Source of the DNA: Isoetes taiwanensis
Taxonomy: Eukaryota > Streptophyta > Lycopodiopsida > Isoetales > Isoetaceae
Reading direction: 5' to 3'
Length of the DNA stretch: 64,000 nucleotides
Assembly (NCBI GenBank): GCA_021234155.1
Contig: JAJEKV010000011.1
Span: forward strand, 14,921,255 to 14,985,254
This document shows, in pieces, positions 49,240 to 60,061 of this stretch. The notes beneath the pieces were generated by a model, which had not been told where the DNA came from, made no database searches, and was given only the letters and a program-made list of their open reading frames with translations. The translations under genes and the position numbers were made by a program. Numbering within the stretch: the first letter of the stretch is position 1; each line of letters starts with the position of its first letter.

Positions 49240-52200
49240 GGAGACTTCAAAGCATTGTAATTTATATTCCTCAAACATTTCAATGTACATTACTTTGCCA
49301 TAGGGGCAGAAATTAGTCCATCCGGGTTTAGATCTTGACTTCGGGTACAACACCTATCTCAAAGAACTATCCTATCTATATGTTCCCGCCCCTTTGTAGA
49401 AGATCTGCTTTGTGTCCATCTCGGTGTAACTGTTACATCTAGGATTTCTCTGAGACATGGCACATGCAAGGACTTGGACATGTGGATCCGGTCCTTCACC
49501 CAAAGTATCGATGTCGTGCCCTTCGACAGATCGCCACCCACCACTTTCGGTAGCAGCGATATCGGGGTGCATGGAAGAGTTTGGTTTTTTTCGTTGGTGG
49601 AACCTCATGCTCTTGTGTACCTGATGGCTCACCCTCTTGAACCGCAGGGTCCATGACCATGCCTACGTATTCGAAACTCGACCCGCCTGTCAAGAAAGGC
49701 ATGTAGGCATCAAATTTTTTTGTTTAAAGCCCCAATTTTTTGAACACGGGCTCTAGCGCAATAATACCTTTTTCAGTAGCCTCCAGAAGTCTTTTCGTTT
49801 CCTGCATTCTTTCCTCATAGCTTTTCTCATCCATTTGATCCAAGATTGTATCAATGTTAGATATATCTGTTCTCTGGGTAATGTTCAAATTGATCGCGTT
49901 AGGATCATTCACAGGCTCTGCCTTATCCTCTTCAACTGTCTCCCCAATACAGCCCACAAGTTTTTTCGAGCTTATCCAGAAAGCCCTCGAAAATCGGCAT
50001 ACTTTACCCCGGCTTTCAAAAGCAATACTTTTCTTTCCCTGCATTAAGGCGACATGGGAAGCAGTACCTGCTGAGAAGAAATCAAGAACACAACCATCCT
50101 TGGGCACAAGCTTGTCAACTAGGTAGTAAGCATATGATGTTTTCAACTGGCACTTCAGCACGTGGTCACCTTCCATTCCGACAAACTTGTACCTGGGTTT
50201 ACCCGTGAAATAAGTCTGCCATTTTTTCTTCATTTTCTCATCAGTATCTTCGTCACCACTGACAGGCATTGGTGGCAAGGGCGTGTTCTTTGGTGCAGTG
50301 CTCACCTGTGTCAAACGAAGCTCCAGCTCTGGCATTATCGCGTTGACCACGGAGGTAAGTCGCGTTAATGCACATATGGGTGATGTAATCTTGATATTCC
50401 TTCACCCTTTTCTTGTTCACCCATCCCGGCTCGTCATATGTGCCTACTGAGATATATGGACCCGCCTTGAATCACGTTTTACGGGTCAGCAAGCAATCCG
50501 CAAGTTCACGGTGCGCATCGAATCACAAGGTGATAAATGTTAGCAGTTGTCATGCTGGATATTCGTGTGAAGAGTTCCATGTATTTTTTGCACGTCCATA
50601 ATGCAGAGAATCCTCTAATGTCTATGAACACCATAGTTGCGTTCTCAGATACTGGAGTGGAGGTAGGAATCCCTTCCTTTGTTACAGCATGTACAACATT
50701 TTTCTTCTCCTTGATCTTGATAGCCTCTTCAGGTTTCAAAATCGATCTAATGGGTTCTAGAAATGCAACGGGCAAATTACCCACAACATGTTCCTTATTA
50801 TAATTGGCTTTCACGCATGCTTTGTATCCGAATCGATATATCCGAAATCCATTTGTTCAGTGAAAGCCGGAAATTCAAAACCAACTCTTCCCAAAAGTGT
50901 ATTCCTTCTGGCAGGCGTGGACGCCGTATGACAAAATCTCTTTCCGCATGAAGCTCAGGCTTCTAATATCAATGGCGCGCTGCTGGCAATTAAACCTGCC
51001 ATGATATCCGCTTTGCACCTTAATGTATGTCTTTCCTTCCAAAATCTCATCGAGAAGCTGAGAAACCTCTGCATTAGACATGCCTCGAAGGTATCTTAAC
51101 CAGGTTTTGTTGAAGAAGTCCTTCGAGGGCTTGTCAGGAAAATCTCCATGCTCGTCACAGATCTTTTTGTTGACCCATCTGTTGGCCACTTCCATTAACT
51201 TTCTGAACACCCGCTCCTCCATAAAAATAAATTGCTTCTCGTCCTTTAGCTCCTTCACCTTCAACGTTGTGGTAGCTATCTCGTGGAAGTCCTACAAAAC
51301 AAATGGTCAGGGAAATCGTGACGCGATGTCTTTGAGCTAAGATAATAAAAATACCTTTCATGCTGAGGTGGTGGCAGTACCAATGGGACCTTGAGGAGGA
51401 CAACCATACGCTTTATGTTGATGCCGCAGCTGTTGAAGCTTCTCTAACAATGGCTCTCTATATACAGTGTTAGCGATGACTTCATTGCACTGAATGCTCA
51501 ACTCAATATATTCTCTATCAGTCAAGTTTCCATTAAGCACTCTTGTTCTTCTCCTCGTGTAGGCTTTAGCAAACTCCATCTGGCATTCCGGTTCTCCAAC
51601 AAGACAAAGATAGCGGTTGAGCTGCACATATCTCGTGGTTACCGGATATTATCCAAAATTTCTTGCCCTTCAAGTCACCTCATCTCCATGTGATCTTTTT
51701 CCTGAAATAATGTGCACTTGTAAGTTAGGCAGCCACAAACCAGAAATCATGAACAATAACAATCATCTGGTAATGGGGTCGAAGGGGACAACATCGGCCG
51801 GTGTGAGCACCTCCGTAGGATACGTCTTGAAACTCTTCACGAGAGTCTGCACATGATCGTTTGAACGCATTCGATGCGTGAGGTTGGCAGGAGCTGGCTC
51901 GCAATCAAATATGGAGACCTTCATAAACCAGTTCACACCAAGCGGATAGAACCGTTTGAATTGTTCAAGCTTCTGCGCAATTTGTTCTGCCAATTTGCAT
52001 TCTTCCTCAGGATTGAATTTGACCTCGGTCGGCAGTTCAGAAGCGAGGGGAAATGCTAGGCTCTTGGATGATGAAACACCTGAGACGGAAGGGGGGGTGT
52101 GGGAAGAAGAAGGTTCTCCGCCATCGGGCAGTGTGAGTTTGCGGAGGTTGATTGTGAACTTCGATATCTTGTTTGGGACAGTAGTATCTTTCAGCATAAT

Positions 52201-52950
52201 AGGGGCAGCACAAATAGCCAAAGGCTGAGCAGGATCTATAACAGCAGAAGGTTGAGCAGTGGAAACAGGCTCCACAGACAGGGCTCTGGGCTGGGTAGAC
52301 TCCTCTGCTAAAGATACGGGTTTCACATGTTTTTTCTTCGCCTGAGCTCTTAACCAGTTAGTGTCCATCACGGAAGGCATCTTCTCATCTCGTTTTGCTT
52401 TCAATGCAATGCTGGGTGGTTTCTTATCTGCCTGCAAACCTTTTCTGCATGTCGAGAAGCCAGACAATATATCCCTATTGCCTGTTATTCCGGACAGAGA
52501 CAGAGATTCATAGGACTGCCAGTTCCCAGTAGTATCCTTTCGCCTTTGGTGAACATTCTTTCCAAATGGGCCGGCTTGTTTAATTTGCTAGCTGTCATGA
52601 GCGAGGGATCATAGTTTGTCCATTTAAGGACGTACTCAATGAACTGCAAATTTTGTGTGTCCTCCACGCTGCATATAATAGCGTCTTGGACATTGTTTTT
52701 TGTTCCTTCCCACATAGCAATTACAATTCCTATCTGCTGTATGTCATCGGCTTTCTTGCCGATCTTGAGGAACAAGCGAGAGGTCTTTACGGCGGTCACC
52801 TTTAGTCTGTGGAATTGCTTTTTGGCAATTTTCAACGCACCACTTCCTTTCATTGGAAGGTGTGATGATCTTAGCGAGCTCAACGTGCGGGACCGCTAAA
52901 CAAATCCGAGCTGCAAGCAAGAGGTGTATCGGTATTCCGTAATGCACACA
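49240..52950 (-). pseudogene. ParB-like plus DNA-methyltransferase-like gene, decayed
   Basis: One long minus-strand gene in several frames. Pieces in order: N-terminal segment (KKQFHRLKVTAVKTSRLF, ~52830); Ser/Pro-rich linker; LTHRMRSNDHVQTLVKSF (~51850) followed downstream by RYLCLVGEPECQMEFAKAY (~51600), together resembling a ParB/sulfiredoxin-type fold; a helical middle; a strand-helix-strand (MVFIDIRGFSALWT...IYHLVI, ~50690-50520) where a beta-class methyltransferase has its DPPY motif IV; and KDGCVLDFFSAGTASHVAL (~50070), like SAM-binding motif I (D-x-F-x-G-x-GT). The order IV then I fits beta-class amino-methyltransferases. DPPY is absent (DIRG), so catalysis is doubtful. Damage includes a frame change near 50520 and a TGA near 50474. 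Both domain calls are inferences from motifs. Confidence 0.4.
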
Positions 52951-52990
52951 TTCTTACGTAAAGTCAACACCATCTTCTTGAGAGCTCATG

Positions 52991-53220
52991 AAGATCGCGA
53001 CCGCGATCTTTGTTGACCACTCAATAGGATCGGCCGACCGTACTATGCAGCGGTCCCGGCGAGGATCGCGTCAGCGATCCGTCCGAAACACTCAATCAGG
53101 GATCGCGGGCGCCGATCCGTCCGAAAGTCCAGCGGGATGCGACGCGATTGATCACTACATTACTTAAAAGTCAACAACGTAATTAAACATGCACTATCGT
53201 AAGAAATCGCGCTGGCGATC
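52991..53220. repeat. GATCGC-N4-GCGATC palindromes, cluster 1
   Basis: Exact 6-bp arms around 4-base spacers occur at 52993-53008 (GATCGC-GACC-GCGATC, arms extendable to 8 bp with AA/TT) and 53064-53079 (spacer GTCA, arms 7 bp). Variants are at 53100-53118 (GGATCG...CGATCC) and 53205-53220 (AATCGC-GCTG-GCGATC). They lie just upstream of the ParB/methyltransferase-like gene. Confidence 0.85.
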
Positions 53221-54299
53221 TTCTTGAGCTGAGGGTGCTAGAACTAACCTTCTTTGAGATGGGCTTTTGGTGCCATGGATCGCGGGCGCCGGAAGGATTC
53301 GGAAAAGGGCTTCTGTACGACTGCGGCGGAAGGTGCTCGGGAGAGCTGAAGGCGCGAGAAAGGCGGAAGGCGCTCGTCGATGGCGCAAGGCGGAAAGAAA
53401 TTCTTAGAATCGCGAAAATAAATACTGCTATCAGAGCCGGGTTAATTTAATACGGCACGCAATAAATGCCGCGCAATAAATGCCTGTCATTAATACGGCC
53501 GGCATTCATAATTACACACCATTAATGCAGCCGCCCTTATTTAAGGAGACCCAACAACTTTATTTTAAATGTGGTTTTTTCCGGACAAAAGGTACTTTTG
53601 GACGTGGACCTCTAAATTCAAAATGTGTACGATGAGTGAGAGATATAACTTTCCCCCCGTACCAACACACCACGCAATAAAAGCCCCACGGAACCAAAAT
53701 GTACACGCCTCTGGAGCGCGGTTAAAGGACTGAAAAAGACAACTGAATTTAAATTTCGAACCTGAATTTCGCGCTCGATCTTGAAGGCGGGATTTCCAGT
53801 TTGTAATCGAGTAGGGTGTTCTGGAAGGCGCTCGTTCTTCTCGTCTGGGCGCTCGTTCTGTTCCTCGAGGCGCTCGATCTGTTCTTCAGGGCTCTAGGTC
53901 TCATCTTGAAGGCGCTCGCCTAACTTAAGCTACCGGGGTACAAAATCCTAATGCCTTACTGTTTATCCAGCTAGAAATTATCCAATTCAGGATTGATTTT
54001 CGATTTGTTGTTTATGTATAGGTTATAATAATGTTTTCCCAACAATGATGTAATTTACTGTATTGGCACCATCTCTTTCTTCGTATATCCTGTTCACGGA
54101 TCTGTATAACCTGGTAAGCGAGGCCCAAATCAATTGTTTATTTCTCGGACTAATTGATAGTGAGGGGATATCACATTAACATAATGGTACTGCTAATGGT
54201 TCTGCTCTCAGGTTGACAGATCTCCATTCTAATTAACAGAAAGGCAAAGAATCGTTGTGGAAATAACAGTTGCAATTAGTATTCACGTAAACATTAAAT
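53221..54299. other. Divergent intergenic region with GGCGCTCG repeats
   Basis: GC-rich control-like region. GGCGCTCG-type units occur at 53820-53930 (for example GGGCGCTCGTTCTG, GAGGCGCTCGATCTG) and in related form at 53328-53375. GCAATAAATGCC is repeated near 53460-53482. Short frames are not convincing. It lies between the minus-strand methyltransferase-like gene and the plus-strand transposase-like gene, so it may hold both promoters. Confidence 0.45.
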
Positions 54300-54419
54300 T
54301 TGCGAGAGTTACTCAAATATCTATTTCTTGCTCAGTTGGACCATCTGCCTAAAAGAATCGCGTTTATGCTTCATCCCAAGCATTTCACTTGTAAAGGCGA
54401 CGCGAGCTTTCATCGAATT

Positions 54420-54728
54420 AATCGCGATTGCGATCTTGTCGAGGTAAGTCCAGTACGAAAGTGTTTTCTAAATGGTCAGAGAAAATAGTTTGAGCTGAAG
54501 AAGGTTAGTTAGATTCTAGGTAGATTCTAGGTCCACCAGAGAGGTCCAAAGGATCGCCCTCGCGATCTCCCCGCCCCTCTCGTGTCTTCTCTGCCGGGTT
54601 ATATTCATACCTATGTGGTCCGGAGGATCGCCCTCGCGATCTTCTTTAGGTATTATGTCGCCCCCTTGGGGCCTTGAGTAATTTGCATTTTTCAAGTAAT
54701 GTGGTCCAAATGGATCGCCATCGCGATG
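54420..54728. repeat. GATCGC-N4-GCGATC palindromes, cluster 2
   Basis: Exact copies at 54552-54567 and 54626-54641 (both spacer CCTC); near-exact at 54420-54435 (AATCGC-GATT-GCGATC) and 54713-54728 (GATCGC-CATC-GCGATG). Three are preceded by GGTCCAAAG, GGTCCGGAG or GGTCCAAATG, giving a longer unit of about 30 bases. Spacing is irregular (74-132 bases). Confidence 0.85.
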
Positions 54729-55336
54729 TTGACGAAAGCGTGTTGTCTTTCTTTTAGGATGGAACCTCTACGCCTTTTCTACCCGTTGGGGAAGAAGGTG
54801 GTCGAGGGCGAGTGCATAACTTCAAAAATCACCACAAACCCCCGCGCCGCATCAATTGATAGTAATTTCGTTTGTCGCTTGTCTTTGATGGGCGATATAC
54901 CCTTCGCCGTTTCGAACCGAATTGAACCAGCTAGGGGAAGCTATCGGTAGCTTCGTTCTTTGGTCCAAAAGCGAAATTCAGAATGAAATCACGCCAGACC
55001 CGGGGACGATGCTAGCACACCACCTAGTCGATCAAACGGATAAATTGGCAAGTCCCAAAAATGCTTGTAGAAAACAAGAAACCGGTTGAATTGCGGTGGG
55101 ATTTGCGGGGATAAACTAGTGGAAAAGACATGTGAGTTATCGCACGAAAAGCTGCAAACCGCCTTTATGCTATAGGTGTCATCGCCTTTCGCAGATCCAA
55201 ACGATGCCGTGTTCGACATGAAGTTGGGAGAAGCATGGATAGGGTTTTCGTTATGAATTTGTTGCCCTTGCCCGAAAAATTTCTATGCTCCTGTCGGGGC
55301 TTGTGCGTAAAATGCCACAGTGCATGACTTGGTGAG
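54729..55336 (+). pseudogene. Possible N-terminal part of the DUF7869-like gene
   Basis: A plus-strand frame from the ATG at 54759 (MEPLRLFYPLGKKVVEGE) runs to 54950. Downstream the coding signal is broken. It could be a first exon or a decayed N-terminus of the gene at 55337-57871. I do not recognise a domain. Confidence 0.25.
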
Positions 55337-57871
55337 ATGGCCAATAGCATTGGTTCTCGTGAGACGATTCCAGCCAAGTCTAGTTACTACCGCGGAAGGA
55401 GACAGAGGTCGAGAAGGAAGCTTATGCCATCAGGCCGAGGCTGGAGTAACAAAAAAAAAGACAAGCACCACATGATGAAGAGGAAGGCTAGAGGACGCTC
55501 CACCCCAAACAAAGGTGAAAGGAAAACCACACCCGAAGCTATCTTGCGCCGGGTCCTCTATGTGTTTGCTTGAAGAGATGTTGTGCTAATTTCACGCTTA
55601 AAGAGGTATCCGCCATGAGAACCTTTTACCGAACATGAAAAGCTTCGAGCGTCACGACTTTCGCGTACAACATGCTAGATCTTTGTTCGTAGAATGGAAG
55701 TGTGAAAAAGCTAATGCCGAACAACAAGCAAGTCCGTGAAGGCATGGCATAGTGCTTACTTGTATACCGGTTTCTACATTTTACAAATGGAGAAAGCTTT
55801 TTTGAACGGGCATGTGATTGCGGAGCACGGAAACTCCGCCCATGAAGCCAAGATCTCATACACCGGGCCGGAAGTGCCGCGGCTATCGATGTACATAGAT
55901 GAAAATGTCGAAACTATGCCACATCGCTCAAAGGTTACGAAAGGGGGCACTAGAGAAAATGTAAAGAGATTACCTTCAATCTTGACTAAAAAAGGACATA
56001 CATCGAGGTAGATATAATCGCCCACGAGATGACAGAAAACATGTTTCTCCGTCGTCATTCTTGTCAACGTGGAAGGAGAACCACTCAGGTAGCAATCGCC
56101 AAAAGGATAGCATTTTCTAAGTGTAATACATCTTCGCGGATAAAGGAGAAGCTTGCCAAGACTAGAGATCCAAGAGAAAGAAGAGAGCTTGCCGTGGAAA
56201 GGAAATCTCACATGACAGCCCAACTTTCCTGCAGGAGTCTCTAATGGTCGTGGAGAGCTTTGTCTCATCGATCTCCTGAACATGCCTTAACCATACATGA
56301 TAAAATGGATCAGAATAAGACGATGGTTCCTCGTCTGGAGAAGCTAGCAAAATCTGTATGGAGGGGTGAACGGTTGAAGGTGAGTCTTACTGGTGCTCTC
56401 ATGCATGGGCATGGTGTAGGTGCCTTGGGCCACTTCTCGCTGGACCTCTGGCCTGATGATTCGAATTTTCATGTGGGATCTTTAAATCATACCTTGAAAA
56501 CACTAGAGAATCAATCTGAGGACAACTGGGGTCATTTGAGAAATACAGATCATCCAGGAAGCTGTTGGGGTGGAGCAATTTTGAACACGGAAGCCCTTAG
56601 GACAAAAATGGTGAATGGCACTAGAAATGATTTTACGCCTCCTATCAAGGGCCCTCTAATACCGAAGAAGTTGCCTATGAGGCTTTACTTGCAGCTAGAC
56701 AATTGCTCAGGACAAAACAAGAACAGGTATCTTTTCTCTTACTTGTCATACTTGGTCTGATTAGGTGTCTTCGATCAGGTGCAACTGGGATTCATGATGG
56801 TTGGACACACCCACGATGACATAGATGCCCTCTTTGGAAATTACTCTACTCTATTGAGAAGATCAGATGCATTGACTATTCCAGAGCTTATGCAACTCTT
56901 CAGGCAGTGTAGTTCAAAGTCTCCTACGCCCTACCTTGTGTCTGAGGTTCCCAACTGGAAAGAATTCGTGAAAGGTTTTATCCCTGATAAGAAGGACCGT
57001 TTATGTGGTCATTTGGAACCTCTACTCTTCAAGTTCTGCATGAATGATGGATGGCCACTAATGTTCTACAAGATGAGGCCAGGGCATAGGGAGTGGCTAC
57101 CTGAAAAGGGAATTAAAATGTGGAAGGAGGATGCCCAAGGCTTACCTATGATTCCTAGAGGGTCACCTAAGGTTGTGCAGCCATATCAGAGCTTGACAGA
57201 TATAGGTGCCTTGAGAGCTTCAATTGCCAAGTACATGATGCACTGGGCAGCTATTTCTAGAGCCGGCGATAACTCATGGTCTCACACATATATGAATGAA
57301 GTTATTGACTACTTGGTCCACCTTTGTTGCGAAGTGCTTGGGGACGTTCGCCCGGAGAACTGGCATTCAGATTTCCGCCCCAAGACGCGACAAACCGCAT
57401 TAGAAGAACCCGACAACTTATTGGTAGATGAACACATTGGTGCATCTCATTATGTCGGCCTTTCTCTAGTAGACCCAAGAACCCCGTTGAAATATTCGAC
57501 CCCTACCAAGATGTGAAGAAAGGAATGCTCTTGCCGATCGTGCCACATGATAACTACCCGACGTGGATGGCCTTTGGAAGAGGACCCAAAGAGGGACCCT
57601 AATCTCCCTCACTATGAAGAGGTGTTTGTTTCTTGGTTTGAGCCCGCAAGCCGAAAGGGTACCTCATATGCAATGCAAGATAGGGATTGCTTTGAGCAAG
57701 AATTGGAGACCTAATCCTAATGACCCGCCACGCTACCAACATTTGAAAATGATAGACTATGGTTGGGCCGTAGGGACCAGGCCGTTGTCAGCGGTGATCC
57801 CCAGTAGTGTGGGGGCTCAGTTGCAAGAATTAGTGGCTAAAGAAGCTAACGACGAGGATGAGAACTCTTGA
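55337..57871 (+). pseudogene. DUF7869-like DDE transposase gene, nearly complete
   Basis: The core frames read IHDKMDQNKTMVPRLEKL (~56290), LYLQLDNCSGQNKNRYLF (~56685) and MMVGHTHDDIDALFG (~56795), then YFDP...KKGMLLPI (~57500) and DYGWAVGTRPLSAVIP near the end at 57871. D-N-C-x3-N-K-N and GHTHDDID are the hallmarks of the DUF7869 family, RNase-H-fold proteins of transposons in plants, algae and animals. Upstream, KTRDPRERRELAVERKSHM (~56165) matches the helical spacer of the family. Damage: TGA at 56758-56760 (an Arg codon CGA before decay is likely), one missing T near 57498 that shifts the frame at KYFDP, and further shifts near 57600-57700. The first part (55337-56100) is too decayed to define. 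It faces away from the ParB/methyltransferase-like gene. Confidence 0.7.
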
Positions 57872-58008
57872 GGTATGCAATGCTCTTTTACATAATTACT
57901 ATATCATACATGACATGCAAAATTACAATAGACTAGTTATTATTCATTAGGCTTTGTGTTTTCATCTCAACACAAGAGCTCTTACACTATACTTGGCCAA
58001 ACAGTGAT

Positions 58009-58268
58009 TCATTCATCTTCACCTGTAGTAGTGATCCCTACATATCTCAGAGTAGTGATCCCCGATATCTCATAGCTCATGCGCGGGAAGCCAAATCGAT
58101 GGATCATAACACGAATTGACGCAGGGCAATGAATCTCAGCGCCCAAAGCTTTTCTTCGCAGGTAGGGATCAAGAAGAAGATGCCTGTCTAGGCAACCAAC
58201 AAGATCTTCGTGGCTCATTGAGCACTTGATCGCCTCAATGTGGTGAATTGAAGAAGGCAAAAATCCAT
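58009..58268 (-). pseudogene. Small tandem gene, copy 1 (~85 aa, frameshifted)
   Basis: Homologous to the gene at 58626-58868: both have a Ser-rich start, IxSFKC or AIKCS, an LDP-x-L segment and an acidic end (TTTGEDE, DVDDE). The ATG at 58268 is one base out of phase with the rest, apparently from loss of a T in a T5 run. No family is recognised. A TATA box lies 33 bases upstream. Confidence 0.45.
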
Positions 58269-58300
58269 GGGGATGAATGAAATTTAGCCCCGGCGAGAAG

Positions 58301-58310
58301 CTTTTATAGT
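58301..58310 (-). promoter_or_regulatory. TATA box of small gene copy 1
   Basis: Minus-strand ACTATAAAAG, 33 bases before the ATG at 58268. The same CACTATAAAA sequence precedes copy 2, and homology of the two units extends further upstream (AATTATTGG...GTACA). Confidence 0.55.
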
Positions 58311-58625
58311 GAAGTGGAATGATTGAGGTGAATTATTGGGGTAGACTTCGCCCCCATTATTGAACGTGTATCAGACTGTTGTATACGTACAAGAATATTA
58401 CTGATTTCATACTAATATGCGTATGTTTGAAAACATGTTTGCTTGACGAATTTAGCTATGATTGAATTCAATGACAGCTTGCAGAAAAAGTGGAGGTGGG
58501 ATAGCACATCGTTACAATATACTCAGTTAAGGTACGTGATATTACATCCTTAATCAGAATGCTATTACATCCTTACTTAGTTATTAGGTACCCATGTCAT
58601 TATTACATTATTGGCAGGTGCAGAT

Positions 58626-58868
58626 TCACTCGTCATCAACATCAAAGCTCGTGATGCCATTCAGCTCATAGATCTCCTGATCAGGAAGCCAGTAAATGTG
58701 GACCTTAACACGAGTGAGCTTCCTGCAAGCACTAGCAGGTCCATCAGCTTTAGATAAGAGCCATGGATCAAGCTTAACGCCATTTCTAGCGCATTCGCCC
58801 AGATCGTTGTAGCTCAAGTAACACTTGAAAGAGCGGATGTGCTCTGGACGAGGCATCGAGGAAGCCAT
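58626..58868 (-). CDS. Small tandem gene, copy 2 (80 aa)
   Basis: Complete minus-strand frame from ATG 58868 (MASSMPRPEHIRSFKCYLSY) to a stop at 58626, ending GITSFDVDDE. The middle has LDPWLLSKADG. The alternation of hydrophobic residues (VKVHIYWLPDQEIYELNGI) suggests a small beta-rich fold. Its function is unknown. It has its own TATA box, and its duplicate is 360 bases away. It may be an accessory gene of the 49-59 kb mobile locus, or a captured host gene. Confidence 0.5.
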   Translation of the reverse strand: MASSMPRPEHIRSFKCYLSYNDLGECARNGVKLDPWLLSKADGPASACRKLTRVKVHIYWLPDQEIYELNGITSFDVDDE

Positions 58869-58903
58869 GGAAGATGAATGGCCTCTACCCCCTCGTCAAG
58901 CCG

Positions 58904-58912
58904 TTTTTATAG
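58904..58912 (-). promoter_or_regulatory. TATA box of small gene copy 2
   Basis: Minus-strand CTATAAAAA, 36 bases before the ATG at 58868, in a block conserved with the promoter of copy 1. Confidence 0.55.
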
Positions 58913-59261
58913 TGAAGTAAAATTATTTATGTGAATTATTGGTGTACAATGTATGGCCATTATTGAGCTTCTACGAGTGTCATGTACACGTACAAGTATA
59001 ACACAAAATTTTTATGTATATGTGTATGTTAATTACCTCATGTTTCTTGTGCTCGAGAAGTAGGTGAAAGTATTCGTGCTAGAGCAAATTAGGTGTGCTT
59101 AAAATTCTCAAAATGGACTTATTTTCTCCAATTAATGAAATCGTGCTTTTTAGTTAGAACCGAAATTAACCAGAGAGATCGGATTGCCATTCCCATTGGA
59201 CTGATCAATTGCAAGGAGAGGAACATTCAATTCAGAGAATTTTAGGGGGAAATCCCACCGG

Positions 59262-59600
59262 AGTGTGGTGGTGGTGGTGGAGTGTGGTGGAGGGGGTGGA
59301 GGAGTGGTGTGTGGTGGTGGTGGGGTGGGGGTGGTGGTGGTGGGGGTGGTGGAGTGGTGTGTGGTGGTGGTGGGGGGTGTGGTGGTGGGGGTGGTGGTGG
59401 TGGTGTATGTAGTGATGTGTGGTGGTATGATGTGGTGTGGTGGACCGTGGTGGTGGGGTGTGGTGGTGGTGGTGGTGGTGTGTGGTGTGGTGTGTGGTGG
59501 TGGTGGTGGTGGGTGTGGTGTTGTGGATTGTGGTGTGATGTGGTGTGGTGGAGTGTGGTGGTGGTGGTGGAGTGTGGTGGAGGGGTGTAGTGTGGTACAA
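59262..59600. repeat. TGG/TGTGG-rich satellite
   Basis: About 340 bases composed almost only of G and T on the plus strand (GTGGTGG, GTGTGG, GGGGTGG). The His/Pro/Thr-rich and Gly/Val/Trp-rich frames on both strands are products of the repeat and not genes. Runs of GG and GGGG could form G-quadruplexes in single strands. Confidence 0.95.
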
Positions 59601-60061
59601 GGTCACAAAACATATCACTCGAAACAATCAAGTAACTGTTTTGATTGACCAAAAAGGGTACAAGGCTTCTTTAAATCAGAAATCTTTTTTTTCAACTTTT
59701 TTTTTTGGAGGTAAGGTGTTTTTTGTATTCATAATTATAACTTATACATAGTCATAAAGTATACTATCAGTAGTATACTATTCAGCATAGTGTCATTTAC
59801 ACATTCCTTATGATAGGAAATGTTCACAAAAATGTGAACAAAAAATATATAGATATAAGCCTGTTACATAGTTCATCTTGCAAAATCAGATACTCAGACT
59901 CATGATCAGCTCAAATTCTGTTCTCGTATCTTCTACTGTGCATCAATCATAAATCAGAAATCAGAAGTTTCTTTAAATCAGAAATCAGAGGACTGTTGGC
60001 TGATACGTTCTTTCGGATTGGCATCACAATGCATGATCAAAGCATCTATTAGAAATTGTCG
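59601..60061. other. No gene; 3' flank of the Ulp1-like gene
   Basis: AT-rich. The block TCAGAAATC occurs several times between 59678 and 59980. It would include the 3' untranslated region of the minus-strand protease gene. Confidence 0.5.

Noticed and set aside
59232-59652. Long His/Pro/Thr-rich and Gly/Val/Trp-rich open frames
   Set aside because: They are translations of the TGG satellite in several frames on both strands, with no start context or domain.
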